Source: an uncultured Dehalococcoidia bacterium (lineage in GTDB: Bacteria; Chloroflexota; Dehalococcoidia; Lucifugimonadales; UBA3495). Taken from it: 64,000 bases of DNA. How positions within the stretch are numbered: the stretch's first letter is position 1; every line of letters begins with the position of its first letter. The notes below the pieces were generated by a model. That model did no database searches. It saw only the letters and a program-made list of their open reading frames with translations, and had not been told where the DNA came from. The stretch spans positions 371,335-435,334 of the forward strand of contig CATOSP010000003.1 of assembly GCA_951812625.1 (NCBI GenBank), given 5' to 3'. Positions 1-7,955 of the stretch are shown here, piece by piece. The position numbers and the translations under genes are program-made.

Positions 1-347
1 CATCCTGCCGACCCAACGCCGTAGCGGCCATGAATAGTCCGAGAGCAGAAATTGCCAACGCATGTGTAACCCAAGCACGTCTGGCCGCGATGAACCAATC
101 GATCCTGAACCACGTCCAGATAACCACCGAGAACTTCAGCAAAATGTCCACGCTACTACGATAAAATTAGACACTGGCACGACCAAACAATAATACAAAG
201 CAGCGCGTTTCCGCTCCGCCTCTTCACAGCATCAACCAAGCTGGACAAAATCAAGACCCTTCATTCGGCGGACTCGATAGCAACGGAAATCTACGCTACT
301 CATGGGCGGTCGATTTGGAAGCTGTCAGGTAGGTAAAGCGGACAGGA
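1..347. other. Gene-free left edge
   Basis: No open reading frame with protein-like composition was seen on either strand. The stretch is slightly richer in A+T than what follows (for example around 155-200) and may be the decayed 3' side of a neighbouring gene outside the window. No tRNA, attachment site or promoter could be supported. Confidence 0.4.
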
Positions 348-372
348 GAGGAGGATCGAACCGGTCCTCCTC
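348..372 (-). terminator. Stem-loop behind the PIN gene
   Basis: A perfect 8-bp stem (GAGGAGGA at 348-355 pairing with TCCTCCTC at 365-372) encloses a 9-nt loop, 19 bases past the stop codon of the leftward PIN gene. It has no T-run in the direction of that gene, so it may be an RNA-stabilising hairpin or weak terminator rather than a classical intrinsic terminator. Confidence 0.35.
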
Positions 373-391
373 GGTAGGATTGCAGCTTTTC

Positions 392-925
392 TCAGTTTCC
401 TAGATCAACCACTTCGGACGTTGAGGAGTAAAGCACAATCCTATCGGCTATTTCATTCTGTAGGAGTCGGCACCTAGAATGATCACTGATGGCCTGAAGT
501 CCTCCCACGATGTCCTCTAGACTTGAGATGCCGGCGTGATAGACCTGATCAAGAATCCAAAGAACGCCGTGACAGGGTAACGATAGCTTGTCTGCCAATG
601 TACGGAGCACCCTGTCGCCAGCGAGAAGCATCCACCTCCTGCTTAAGGATAGAACCAAAGCAAATGCCTGAGGAAGCGAAAGGCTCGGACGCTTCCGTCT
701 GTAGCGTATTGCGGTGCTGAGCTCATCTCCATCCAGGCCCTCCACTCTCAGTCCGAGGGCGACAAGAGACTCACCAAGACATGGTCCAGCTGCGGGCTTC
801 GCCAACTCATTGTGATAGAGAAGGTCGGGGACCACGAAGTTGTATGGCAAATTGAAACACTTCTCAATCAGTCCACCCCGTTGCAGGTCCATCAGGACGG
901 AAGTATCGGCGACCACGACATTCAC
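392..925 (-). CDS. PIN-domain protein, likely toxin-type ribonuclease partner of ImmA/IrrE gene
   Basis: A 177-residue PIN-like protein. A beta strand leads into Asp7 (VADTS), Glu40 lies in YHNEL and Asp104 in AGDRVLR, the usual spacing of three acidic metal ligands. The residue that is normally a further Asp in the LSLxDA helix is replaced here (LSLPQAFAL, about 82-90), so activity may be altered. PIN domains are metal-dependent RNases, often VapC-type toxins. I place the start at GTG 925, because it overlaps the stop of the upstream ImmA/IrrE gene as GTGA, implying translational coupling; an in-frame ATG at 1033 would overlap that gene by over 100 bp. XRE-COG2856 protease genes paired with PIN-like (DUF4411-type) genes are a known predicted toxin-antitoxin arrangement. 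Subfamily assignment is tentative. Confidence 0.75.
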   Translation of the reverse strand: MNVVVADTSVLMDLQRGGLIEKCFNLPYNFVVPDLLYHNELAKPAAGPCLGESLVALGLRVEGLDGDELSTAIRYRRKRPSLSLPQAFALVLSLSRRWMLLAGDRVLRTLADKLSLPCHGVLWILDQVYHAGISSLEDIVGGLQAISDHSRCRLLQNEIADRIVLYSSTSEVVDLGN

Positions 926-1986
926 TGTCTCAACTCCCGCTCTAACACGGAATCCAGTTGGGACACCGATACTTCCAGGAGTTCGGAGGCTTTTGACTCC
1001 GAGACTGCTCCCTCTGCTAACGCACGAAAGCACAGCCGCTCGAAGCGTCCGAACCGGTCCCCCAGCGTGTCAAGAGGTTCCCTGTATGGGGGACTCCGCC
1101 ATCCGTCCTCTTCGAAGATATCAAAGAGTCTGCCCATGGAGGCCTGACTGATGATCCCCAGGTCCTTGGATCTATAAGTGATCGCCTGAACACTCATGCC
1201 GTACATCATCTTGAGTCCCAGGAGCTCTTTCCAATCTATGTCAGAGCGATGCTTACCGATTTTTGACCAGAGCACTTCTTCCGGCATGAGGAACGCCCCC
1301 GCGAAACGATAGGCTGCTTTCTCTTGGTCCACACTTGGAGAAACGCCAAGAACCATGTGTCCTATTTCGTGTGCGATTGTAAACCGTTGCCTATCACGGG
1401 TATCCTCTTGGTTAACCACTATGACGTGGGCATCCGGCATGTTATCGCCGTTTACCTGGGCCGTCAGACCAGCTACATCGGGTAGTTGGCAGAAGAGGAT
1501 CTTGACGCCTCTGTCCTCCATGAGTTCGGCCATGTCAGGGATCGGATTAATACCCAGCCCCCAATCATTGCGCAGGCTGCTGGCCGCCCGGTCAACCTCC
1601 AAAAGATCGCTGATGACGGGATAAGGTGCTGACGGAGGGTTGTGCCAGCGAACACTAGACAAGTTGAGGATTTCTTCAATAGCGAGGTAGCGCTCAAGCT
1701 TGTGAAGAACCGTGGCCTTTATCCGGTCCTCTTCACGCTTGCTGGCGACCTTTTTAGTACGGAATTCTACGGCTTGGAGGCTGATGCCTGGGTCTCCCGT
1801 CAGGTAACTCACTGAAACCCGCAAGGCGTCGGCAAGCGCTATCAAGATTCCCGAACTCGGCATGTTTTCGTTCCGCTCGTATTTCCCAATGGCCTGAGCG
1901 GAAACTCGATTGTCGACGCGGTCGCTTAACCCCCGGAGGGACAATCCCGTGGCAGAACGGGCCAGTTTCAAACGATTGCCTATCAT
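922..1986 (-). CDS. XRE-family regulator with ImmA/IrrE metallopeptidase domain
   Basis: A 354-residue protein with an N-terminal helix-turn-helix of XRE type (about residues 3-64, with the typical SAQAIGKYERNE recognition region) and a C-terminal zinc peptidase domain of the ImmA/IrrE (COG2856) class: HEIGH at 206-210 and a likely third ligand Glu222. Such proteins bind DNA and cleave a regulator, or act as antitoxins, in phage, ICE and toxin-antitoxin modules. The start is ATG 1986, because GGGGAGGA sits 5 nt upstream; the TTG at 2001 lies before that ribosome site. It is the first gene of a two-gene leftward operon with the PIN gene and is divergent from the MBL/E2-E1-JAB operon, so it is the obvious candidate regulator of both directions. 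Confidence 0.88.
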   Translation of the reverse strand: MIGNRLKLARSATGLSLRGLSDRVDNRVSAQAIGKYERNENMPSSGILIALADALRVSVSYLTGDPGISLQAVEFRTKKVASKREEDRIKATVLHKLERYLAIEEILNLSSVRWHNPPSAPYPVISDLLEVDRAASSLRNDWGLGINPIPDMAELMEDRGVKILFCQLPDVAGLTAQVNGDNMPDAHVIVVNQEDTRDRQRFTIAHEIGHMVLGVSPSVDQEKAAYRFAGAFLMPEEVLWSKIGKHRSDIDWKELLGLKMMYGMSVQAITYRSKDLGIISQASMGRLFDIFEEDGWRSPPYREPLDTLGDRFGRFERLCFRALAEGAVSESKASELLEVSVSQLDSVLERELRQ

Positions 1987-2015
1987 CTTGTTCCTCCCCA
2001 ATCTCGACGATGTTA

Positions 2016-2045
2016 TTGACTAGTTTACAAGACCTCCATTATAAT
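2016..2045 (+). promoter_or_regulatory. Sigma70-type promoter reading into the MBL/E2-E1-JAB operon
   Basis: TTGACT at 2016-2021 and a consensus TATAAT at 2040-2045 are separated by 18 bp. The start point would be near 2052, giving an untranslated leader of about 170 nt before the ATG at 2223. Confidence 0.6.
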
Positions 2046-2050
2046 GCCAA
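2022..2050 (-). promoter_or_regulatory. Opposed promoter for the XRE-ImmA/PIN operon
   Basis: On the minus strand TTGGCA (2050-2045) and TAAACT (2027-2022) are 17 bp apart, with the ATG at 1986 about 30 nt from the expected start point. The elements physically overlap those of the rightward promoter. Confidence 0.5.
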
Positions 2051-2058
2051 GTGTAAAC
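2023..2058. promoter_or_regulatory. Inverted repeat GTTTACA-N22-TGTAAAC, candidate operator
   Basis: Two perfect 7-bp inverted half sites (2023-2029 and 2052-2058) frame the core of both divergent promoters. XRE proteins commonly bind such inverted sites in their own promoter, so autoregulation by the neighbouring XRE-ImmA protein is a reasonable inference. Confidence 0.5.
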
Positions 2059-2222
2059 CACGGCGGACCAGCCCGGAGTTGAACTGCGAGTGAAGCATCG
2101 TACCCTATGATAACCCACGAGGCGACTGGATGAGGATACCTCGCCCGACGCAGACGGTGCGCGAGACCTATTCCGCAACAAACAGGGCTAAGGTTGTAGT
2201 AAAACGGCATTAGGAGATTGGA

Positions 2223-3353
2223 ATGCAATCAAATATACGGTTTTTCCCCATTGGAAATGCAGATACCTGTGTCATCGATTCGGATGGCCGCAAGTTCGTG
2301 TTCGACTTTGCGGCGCCCACACCCCAGGGTGGGGATGATCATCGGATCGACTTGGCAAAGACGCTTCGTGCTGAACTGAATAAGGAGAAGCGCGACAACA
2401 TTGATGTAGTCTCGTTCAGCCATCTTGATACCGACCACTTCGCCGGCGCTTCGGAGTTCTTCCACCTCGAGCACGCCGCGAAGTACCAGGGTCTAGGCCG
2501 GTTCCGCATCCAGGAGATGTGGGTGCCAGCGGCGGCTATCCTTGAAAGCAAGTGGGATCAGTCCCAGGAGGGCCGCGTTATACAGGCTGAGGCACGCCAC
2601 AGGTTGAGGGAAGGCAAGGGGATACGGGTGATCTCTCGCCCCGAGGCTCTTGAAGATTGGTTGAAGAAGCAGGGCATAAACCCTCGAGCGCGACGCCACT
2701 TAATTGTGAGCGCGGGCAACCTCATGCCCGGTTTTACTCTTAAGGACACGGGAATCGAGTTCTTCGCTCACGCTCCCTTTGCGGACCAGCGCGACGAGAG
2801 CGAAGTGGACCGCAATGGAGAGTCATCGGTCTTTCACGTAACTGTCAAGGATGGTCCAAACGAGGTCGGGCTCCTTCTGACCGGGGACACTCCTTACGAC
2901 GTGTTGAGTCGCATCGTGGAGACGAGCGAGAAGGCGGGGAATAAGCATAGGCTAGCTTGGGACATCATCAAGGTGCCTCATCACTCCAGTTACAGTTCTC
3001 TCGGCCCCGACAAGGGCAAGCAAGTCACCAAGCCGGTGCCGGGTGTCAAGCGATTGTACGAGGAGTATGGGCGGAAGGCAGGGACAATCGTTTCTCCCAG
3101 CAAGGTCATCCCTGATTCGGACGAGACCCTACCGCCACACAAGCAGGCCGCTGAATACTACAAGAGTGCTTCCAAGAAAATTGGGGGAAGCTATGTCGTC
3201 ACGATGGAACACCCCACCAAGCAGAATCCCAAGCCCGTGAATCTGAAAGTCAGCGGCAGGGGGCAAGGGGTCGCCCTCGAGAAAGTCGCTCCATCCGGAA
3301 CCGCGGCTGTAGCTGCTACCCCTCCGAGAGCGGGGGACCATACTTCCCGATGA
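2223..3353 (+). CDS. ComEC/Rec2-like metallo-beta-lactamase-fold hydrolase (MBL1)
   Basis: A 376-residue soluble MBL-fold protein. Metal-site motifs are visible: SHLDTDH (His67, Asp71, His72), a second Asp in LLTGDTPYD (Asp222) and the VPHH pair (253-254), the arrangement of the ComEC/internalin-related MBL branch. This branch includes DNA/RNA hydrolases and poorly characterised proteins beside defence genes. No signal peptide or membrane helix is present. AGGAG at 2212-2216 supports the ATG. The last 40 or so residues are Gly/Ala/Pro-rich and look disordered. The stop overlaps the start of the E2-E1-JAB gene (ATGA at 3350-3353), so the two are co-translated and probably work together. Substrate unknown; nuclease or phosphodiesterase activity is inference from the fold. 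Confidence 0.85.
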   Translation: MQSNIRFFPIGNADTCVIDSDGRKFVFDFAAPTPQGGDDHRIDLAKTLRAELNKEKRDNIDVVSFSHLDTDHFAGASEFFHLEHAAKYQGLGRFRIQEMWVPAAAILESKWDQSQEGRVIQAEARHRLREGKGIRVISRPEALEDWLKKQGINPRARRHLIVSAGNLMPGFTLKDTGIEFFAHAPFADQRDESEVDRNGESSVFHVTVKDGPNEVGLLLTGDTPYDVLSRIVETSEKAGNKHRLAWDIIKVPHHSSYSSLGPDKGKQVTKPVPGVKRLYEEYGRKAGTIVSPSKVIPDSDETLPPHKQAAEYYKSASKKIGGSYVVTMEHPTKQNPKPVNLKVSGRGQGVALEKVAPSGTAAVAATPPRAGDHTSR

Positions 3354-5584
3354 GCGGCCATGACTTTCATGTTCCCGGGGCGGCGATCGAGCCGGGAAAG
3401 CTAACTGTCCCGAGAGCTAGGAGTGTCGCGCAATTCGCCAATACGACTGCGAACCCGAATGTCCGGTTGCTGAATTGCTATGGGTTTCGGGATGATGGAA
3501 CTGAGGCCGTCGCCCTAGCCATATCGGCGACGGTCCCCCAACGCCCCATCAACGACATCCGCCAGACTGAACATATCCTGATAGTCTTCCGGCAGGACGA
3601 TGCATGGTATCCCACCGTAGAGGCGCTAAGAAAGGACTTCCCGTGCGTACCCCATACGAACCTAACGGAAGTCGGGGAACCCAGGAGTCTGTGCCTCTAT
3701 TATGAACCTTGGGATGAGGTCAAGCTCAACCTGACCTCCCCGAAGTTGATTGCGCGAATCATGTGGTGGCTGGAGGGGACGGCTAACGGGACCCTTCACG
3801 GAGAGGAGCAGCCTCTGGAGCCGCTGCTATTCGATCCGAGGTTGGACCTCATTATTCCAGGCGACCTCTTATCTGGCGGTGCCGCCAGTGATCCCGAGCC
3901 CCTTATGTGCTACACGACCGGTTGGAGCCTGCGGTTAGTCAGGTCTCCGATTTCCCCGACGAGGCCCGGTGAGAAGGCACAAGTAGGCATTTGCTTGGCG
4001 CTGGTTGTTACGTGTCAACCTCAACAGCATAGTGTGATTCAGGCAACGCCCCGGACCATGAGGGATCTCCATGACTTCCTTGTCCCAGCCGGCATGGATT
4101 TACGGCAAATCTTACGTGAGTGGCTCGCCGGATGGATCGGCGAGGCCGGGGAGTTCCACAGCGCCGAGGGCGTGACTCTAGTTTTGGTGGTCCGTCTTCC
4201 GAAGACCAGGGTTGAGGGCGGAGAAGTAGAGTCCGAGGAACTGAGGGCATTTGCGTTTTATAAGCCAATCAGTGAAATAGCGAAGGTAGTTGCGGGACAC
4301 CCTGATGACACCGACGCGGGCGGACCGGAAGACATCGGAGGAGAGATAGATGTCCAGCCTCTAAACCCCAGGCCAGGATTTTCACGATCGCTGGCGGCGA
4401 GGGTCAATGGTGAAAAACGCGAAGATCCCACTCCGGTAATCGCCGTGGGAGCAGGAGCTCTTGGATCCCAGGTTGTGGTGAATCTTGTGCGTGGAGGATT
4501 CGGTCAGTGGACCTTGGTCGATCACGATCTGTTGCTGCCACACAACTTAGGACGGCATGCACTTGGCGGTTGGGCACTGGGTACGCCCAAGGCACCTGGT
4601 CTGGCTGGTACGCTGAACTCGATTGTCGAGGGCCCGCCGATAGCGTCGGGAGTGATATCAAACGTGCTCAGGAACGGGGGCTTCGACAATCAACGGGCCG
4701 TGGATTGGAAATCCAGCAGCATAATTCTCGATATGTCTGCTTCTATTGCCGTGGCTCGCCATCTCTGCCATGACGTCGGGGGGGCTGCCCGAAGGGTTTC
4801 ATTGTTCCTCAATCCTTCCGGCACCTCACTGACATTGCTTGCGGAGGACAGTAGAAGGACCGTTCCCCTTGACGTCCTAGAGATGCAACATTACCGAGCA
4901 TTAATTTGGGACCCAAATCTAAGTGGTCTTCTCTCTCCGTCTTCTACCATACGCTCCGGTGTGGGTTGTCGGGATGTGTCCACTCAAATACCCCAGGACT
5001 TGGTCAGCTTATTCTCGGGCATAGGGAGTCGGGCAGTCAGACGTGCCTCTGAGACGGACAAGGCCCAAATTGCAACTTGGATTGTGGATGACTCCAACTA
5101 CTCGGTGAGCAACTTGACGATTGAGGCTTCAGATGTTCGCCGCAAGAAGAAAGGTGGGTGGCGCATCTTCTGGGACGCTGAACTGGAGAGGAAACTGAAG
5201 GAATACCGGAGCGCGAAGTTACCGAAAGAAACGGGCGGAGTCCTCATAGGTTCCTACGACATGGCACGGCGGATCATATACGTTTTCGATGCAACCGAAG
5301 CCCCCCCGGATAGCCAAGAGTGTCCCCACGGGTTTTTGCGTGGCTCGGCAGGCCTCCAGGAGGCCGTTGAGAGAATCCGGAAAGCGACCAGCGGCAGGCT
5401 CGACTATATCGGCGAATGGCACTCGCATCCAACTCAAAACACCGAGCCAAGCTCCAGAGACAGGAACGTTGTCAAGTGGGTGAAGGATACTTTGGACGTT
5501 GAAGGACAAGTGGGAGTTGTCGGCATTCTAGGTAGCGGAAAAAGGTTGAGTCTCATCCCCTGCGGCACCGCGTTATATCAGTAA
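3350..5584 (+). CDS. E2-E1-JAB triple fusion, bacterial ubiquitin-type conjugation/deconjugation protein
   Basis: 744 residues with three parts. Residues about 15-170 resemble prokaryotic E2 domains: a PHTNL motif at 101-105, candidate catalytic Cys115 in RSLCLYYEPWDE, then a helix with WWLEGTANGTLHG. Residues about 350-590 are a ThiF/E1 adenylation domain: VGAGALGS (366-373), acidic LVDHD (389-393), and a GVGCRD motif with candidate E1 Cys540. Residues about 605-744 are a JAB/JAMM metallopeptidase: Glu627, HSHP (His691, His693) and Asp704, exactly the E...HxH-x10-D pattern. The CBASS proteins Cap2 (E2-E1) and Cap3 (JAB) have these activities on separate chains; here they are joined. Residues about 190-340 between E2 and E1 are unassigned. 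The start overlaps the MBL1 stop. No ubiquitin-like gene or CD-NTase is visible nearby, so the conjugated partner is unknown. E1 and JAB are secure; E2 is likely. Confidence 0.85.
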   Translation: MSGHDFHVPGAAIEPGKLTVPRARSVAQFANTTANPNVRLLNCYGFRDDGTEAVALAISATVPQRPINDIRQTEHILIVFRQDDAWYPTVEALRKDFPCVPHTNLTEVGEPRSLCLYYEPWDEVKLNLTSPKLIARIMWWLEGTANGTLHGEEQPLEPLLFDPRLDLIIPGDLLSGGAASDPEPLMCYTTGWSLRLVRSPISPTRPGEKAQVGICLALVVTCQPQQHSVIQATPRTMRDLHDFLVPAGMDLRQILREWLAGWIGEAGEFHSAEGVTLVLVVRLPKTRVEGGEVESEELRAFAFYKPISEIAKVVAGHPDDTDAGGPEDIGGEIDVQPLNPRPGFSRSLAARVNGEKREDPTPVIAVGAGALGSQVVVNLVRGGFGQWTLVDHDLLLPHNLGRHALGGWALGTPKAPGLAGTLNSIVEGPPIASGVISNVLRNGGFDNQRAVDWKSSSIILDMSASIAVARHLCHDVGGAARRVSLFLNPSGTSLTLLAEDSRRTVPLDVLEMQHYRALIWDPNLSGLLSPSSTIRSGVGCRDVSTQIPQDLVSLFSGIGSRAVRRASETDKAQIATWIVDDSNYSVSNLTIEASDVRRKKKGGWRIFWDAELERKLKEYRSAKLPKETGGVLIGSYDMARRIIYVFDATEAPPDSQECPHGFLRGSAGLQEAVERIRKATSGRLDYIGEWHSHPTQNTEPSSRDRNVVKWVKDTLDVEGQVGVVGILGSGKRLSLIPCGTALYQ

Positions 5585-5947
5585 GGCCCCCTTTCTCAAC
5601 GAAGATAAGACAGAATCCTACCTCATTGACATCCCAGTCCTGAACCTGCGGAGGACATCAGAGTGGTTACCGGGACGACTCTTGGCTCCAATTGCCGGTC
5701 TCAATGCCCACTGTCTATTCCAGCAGTAGGCTAAACCTTCCCCAAGTGGCGAGGCTTGGCAGCGACCGGACTTTCGTCATTCCCGGCCGCACTATCAACG
5801 TTCGGGCGGCCAGTGAGAACCCCTAGAGCAAAGTGGAATTTGCCGGTCGGACGGGCGTCGCTTGACACTGTAGGCGTCCGACCAATCAGTCTAGAATGCT
5901 AGATCATTAACCTTGCCAGGTCACGTTACCTAAAGAGAGATCAGGTC
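5585..5947. other. 363-bp intergenic region between the two MBL cassettes
   Basis: No coding signal seen. A TTGACA lies near 5862-5867, but the closest TAGAAT is 24 bp away, too far for a standard promoter, so I cannot place one. The length and lack of coupling suggest that the MBL2/patatin pair has its own promoter here. Confidence 0.4.
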
Positions 5948-6799
5948 ATGTCAGTAGCCCTTAGGATATGGGACGTTCAACACGGCAGCGCGGCGCATAT
6001 TCGCACTCCAAATGGCAAGCACATAGTCGCAGACGTCGGTAGCGGAGGTTCGGGAAGTCCGTTGCTTGCTCTGAAAAATCAGCTGGGTCTAGCAAGGCTA
6101 GATATGGCGATTATCACACATCCACATCTAGACCACATTAGCGACATCCTTAATCTCAAGTCCTCGAACCCTCGCACGTTCTTGCGTCCCAAACAACTCA
6201 CGAAGGCTGACATATTGGCCAACAACAAAGACCTGAGCCCAGCCGCTATGCATATCATTGAGGAGTACCTTCGCTTTGACTCCACCTATACGGACCCTTT
6301 AGGTCCCGGCGAAAATCCGACGGACCAAAGTGTGAACGGCGGAGCCAAGATCCGGACGTTCGTCCCGACGACTTGCCCCCACGCTAATCTCAACAATCAC
6401 AGCGTTGTAACTGTCATTGAATATGAGGGGTCTAAGATCCTATTACCGGGCGACAACGAGTCTGCGTCTTGGGATGAACTCTTGGGGAGACCTGATTTCA
6501 GAGCCTGCATTTCGGACGTGGACATACTGATAGCTCCACATCACGGTCGAGACTCAGGCTTTCACAAGGAACTGTTCGATTATTTCAACCCGCTTCTGAC
6601 CATCATTTCTGACGGTAGGGTTGTCGATACAAGTGCCACCGACCGATACGGGCAAGTGACAAAGGGATGGACGGTACAAAGGCGTAATGGCCCTGACGGG
6701 AAGAGGAAATGCGTCACCACTCGGAATGATGGCACGGTCGATGTCGCCATTGGACGAAATCCTAACGGCAAACCCTTTGTAAGTGTGACAATTGACTAA
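5948..6799 (+). CDS. Second ComEC-like metallo-beta-lactamase-fold hydrolase (MBL2)
   Basis: A 283-residue MBL-fold protein with a complete HxHxDH motif (THPHLDH, His58, His60, Asp62, His63), a buried Asp in LLPGDNES (Asp169) and the APHHG pair (198-199). It is shorter than, and clearly diverged from, MBL1, and keeps all expected metal ligands. No signal peptide. A purine-rich AAAGAGAG lies ahead of the ATG. It precedes the patatin gene by 18 nt, so the two form a likely operon. Compact ComEC-like MBL proteins are seen beside effector genes in defence regions; whether this one cleaves nucleic acid, a cyclic nucleotide or something else cannot be read from sequence. Confidence 0.83.
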   Translation: MSVALRIWDVQHGSAAHIRTPNGKHIVADVGSGGSGSPLLALKNQLGLARLDMAIITHPHLDHISDILNLKSSNPRTFLRPKQLTKADILANNKDLSPAAMHIIEEYLRFDSTYTDPLGPGENPTDQSVNGGAKIRTFVPTTCPHANLNNHSVVTVIEYEGSKILLPGDNESASWDELLGRPDFRACISDVDILIAPHHGRDSGFHKELFDYFNPLLTIISDGRVVDTSATDRYGQVTKGWTVQRRNGPDGKRKCVTTRNDGTVDVAIGRNPNGKPFVSVTID

Positions 6800-6817
6800 C
6801 GCTGAGGTTGTTCTCTA

Positions 6818-7933
6818 TTGACTTCACCTTATGACGATCTCAAGGGACTGGCTCTGTCCGGGGGCGGATTCCGAGCCACCCTTTTCCACCTTGGGGCCGT
6901 ATGGAGACTCAATGAGTTGTCCTTGCTTCCGACAATCGACCGAATCTCGGCAGTCTCGGGTGGTTCAATCTTAACAGGGCTCCTCGCCGCCCGGTGGTCT
7001 AGGCTCTCTTTCGAAGGCGGGGTGGCTGTCAATTTCCGTAAGGAAATCGTAGCTCCTATATGGAAGTTTTGTGGTCTCAGTGTTGATGTATGGGCTGCCA
7101 CTGGGAGCGTGATACCTGGTGTTAATATGCTCTCGCGCTATTACCGGAATCACCTCGTTGGGAAGCAGACGCTCCAAGATATTCCAGACCATCCTGAGTT
7201 TGTATTCAATGCGGCCCACTTAGAATCAGGGCGAAATTGGATATTCTCGAAATCTTTAATGCGGACTTATAAACTCGGTGTTATAGACTTTCCACGCACG
7301 AGATTGTCACAGGTCATTGCCGCCTCGTCGGCTTTTCCTCCTGTCTTTTCACCCGTCGTTCTCAGATTTGACCCAAATGATTTTCGGAAATCTGAGTTAG
7401 CAGAACTTTTCGACCGCACCGACTTAAAGAAGAAGGTGTCGCTAACCGATGGCGGGGTCTACGACAACCTTGGCGTGCACTCGATTCGCGACTTCGGAAC
7501 TTTGTTGATCTCTGATGCTAGTAGCCCTTTGAATTCTAAAGGAGGATGGTCCGTTCTCCGGGGTTTGTCCCATCGGTCGAAACGTCCGATAGATATCGCA
7601 ATTGAGCAGACAAGGGCACTCAGACGCCACGCGACCGTAAACCAGCTTATGCAAGGAGAGAAACACGGTGCGCTGTGGGGCATTGGCACACTCTTGGAGA
7701 GGTACCCCCTACGGAGTCCATTCGACGTTGGAAGTGGTTGGCGATCTCACATTGAGTCCATTAGGACGCGCCTCAACTCATTCAGCGATGAGGAGAAGGC
7801 AATCCTAATCAACTGGGGCTACGTGCAATGCGACTTGGCAGTCAGATCATACTACCTGACCCAAGCAACACCGCCAAACTTAATGCCGTTTCCGGAGTTT
7901 AGTTTCGTCAATCCGAAGGTCAAGAAGAAATAG
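6818..7933 (+). CDS. Patatin-like phospholipase
   Basis: A 371-residue patatin-family lipase. It shows the oxyanion-hole motif SGGGFRA (14-20), the nucleophile turn AVSGGS (candidate Ser47; the usual first Gly of GxSxG is Ala), the IAASSAFPPVFSP block (168-179) and the catalytic Asp211 in LTDGGVYDN. The family hydrolyses membrane phospholipids; in type II CBASS the homologous CapV effector kills infected cells. No signal peptide, so it is probably cytosolic or membrane-associated from inside. The start is TTG 6818 with GAGG about 10 nt upstream; no better-supported start was found. It follows MBL2 closely. The downstream flank is the IS element at 7956, only 22 nt past the stop. Confidence 0.87.
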   Translation: MTSPYDDLKGLALSGGGFRATLFHLGAVWRLNELSLLPTIDRISAVSGGSILTGLLAARWSRLSFEGGVAVNFRKEIVAPIWKFCGLSVDVWAATGSVIPGVNMLSRYYRNHLVGKQTLQDIPDHPEFVFNAAHLESGRNWIFSKSLMRTYKLGVIDFPRTRLSQVIAASSAFPPVFSPVVLRFDPNDFRKSELAELFDRTDLKKKVSLTDGGVYDNLGVHSIRDFGTLLISDASSPLNSKGGWSVLRGLSHRSKRPIDIAIEQTRALRRHATVNQLMQGEKHGALWGIGTLLERYPLRSPFDVGSGWRSHIESIRTRLNSFSDEEKAILINWGYVQCDLAVRSYYLTQATPPNLMPFPEFSFVNPKVKKK

Positions 7934-7955
7934 CGAAAATTAGCGGGAAGTCTTA

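Noticed and set aside
348-372. tRNA 3' end or attachment site on the minus strand
   Set aside because: The GGTTCGA string recalls a T-loop, but the arms form an 8-bp stem with a 9-nt loop and no acceptor, anticodon or D arm can be drawn.
5862-5890. Promoter TTGACA ... TAGAAT ahead of MBL2
   Set aside because: A 24-bp spacer is outside the workable range for sigma70 promoters.
2223-7933. Type II CBASS operon
   Set aside because: E1/E2/JAB and patatin parts are present, but no CD-NTase-like gene or GS-x-DxD-type nucleotidyltransferase motif was found; calling it CBASS would overstate the evidence.
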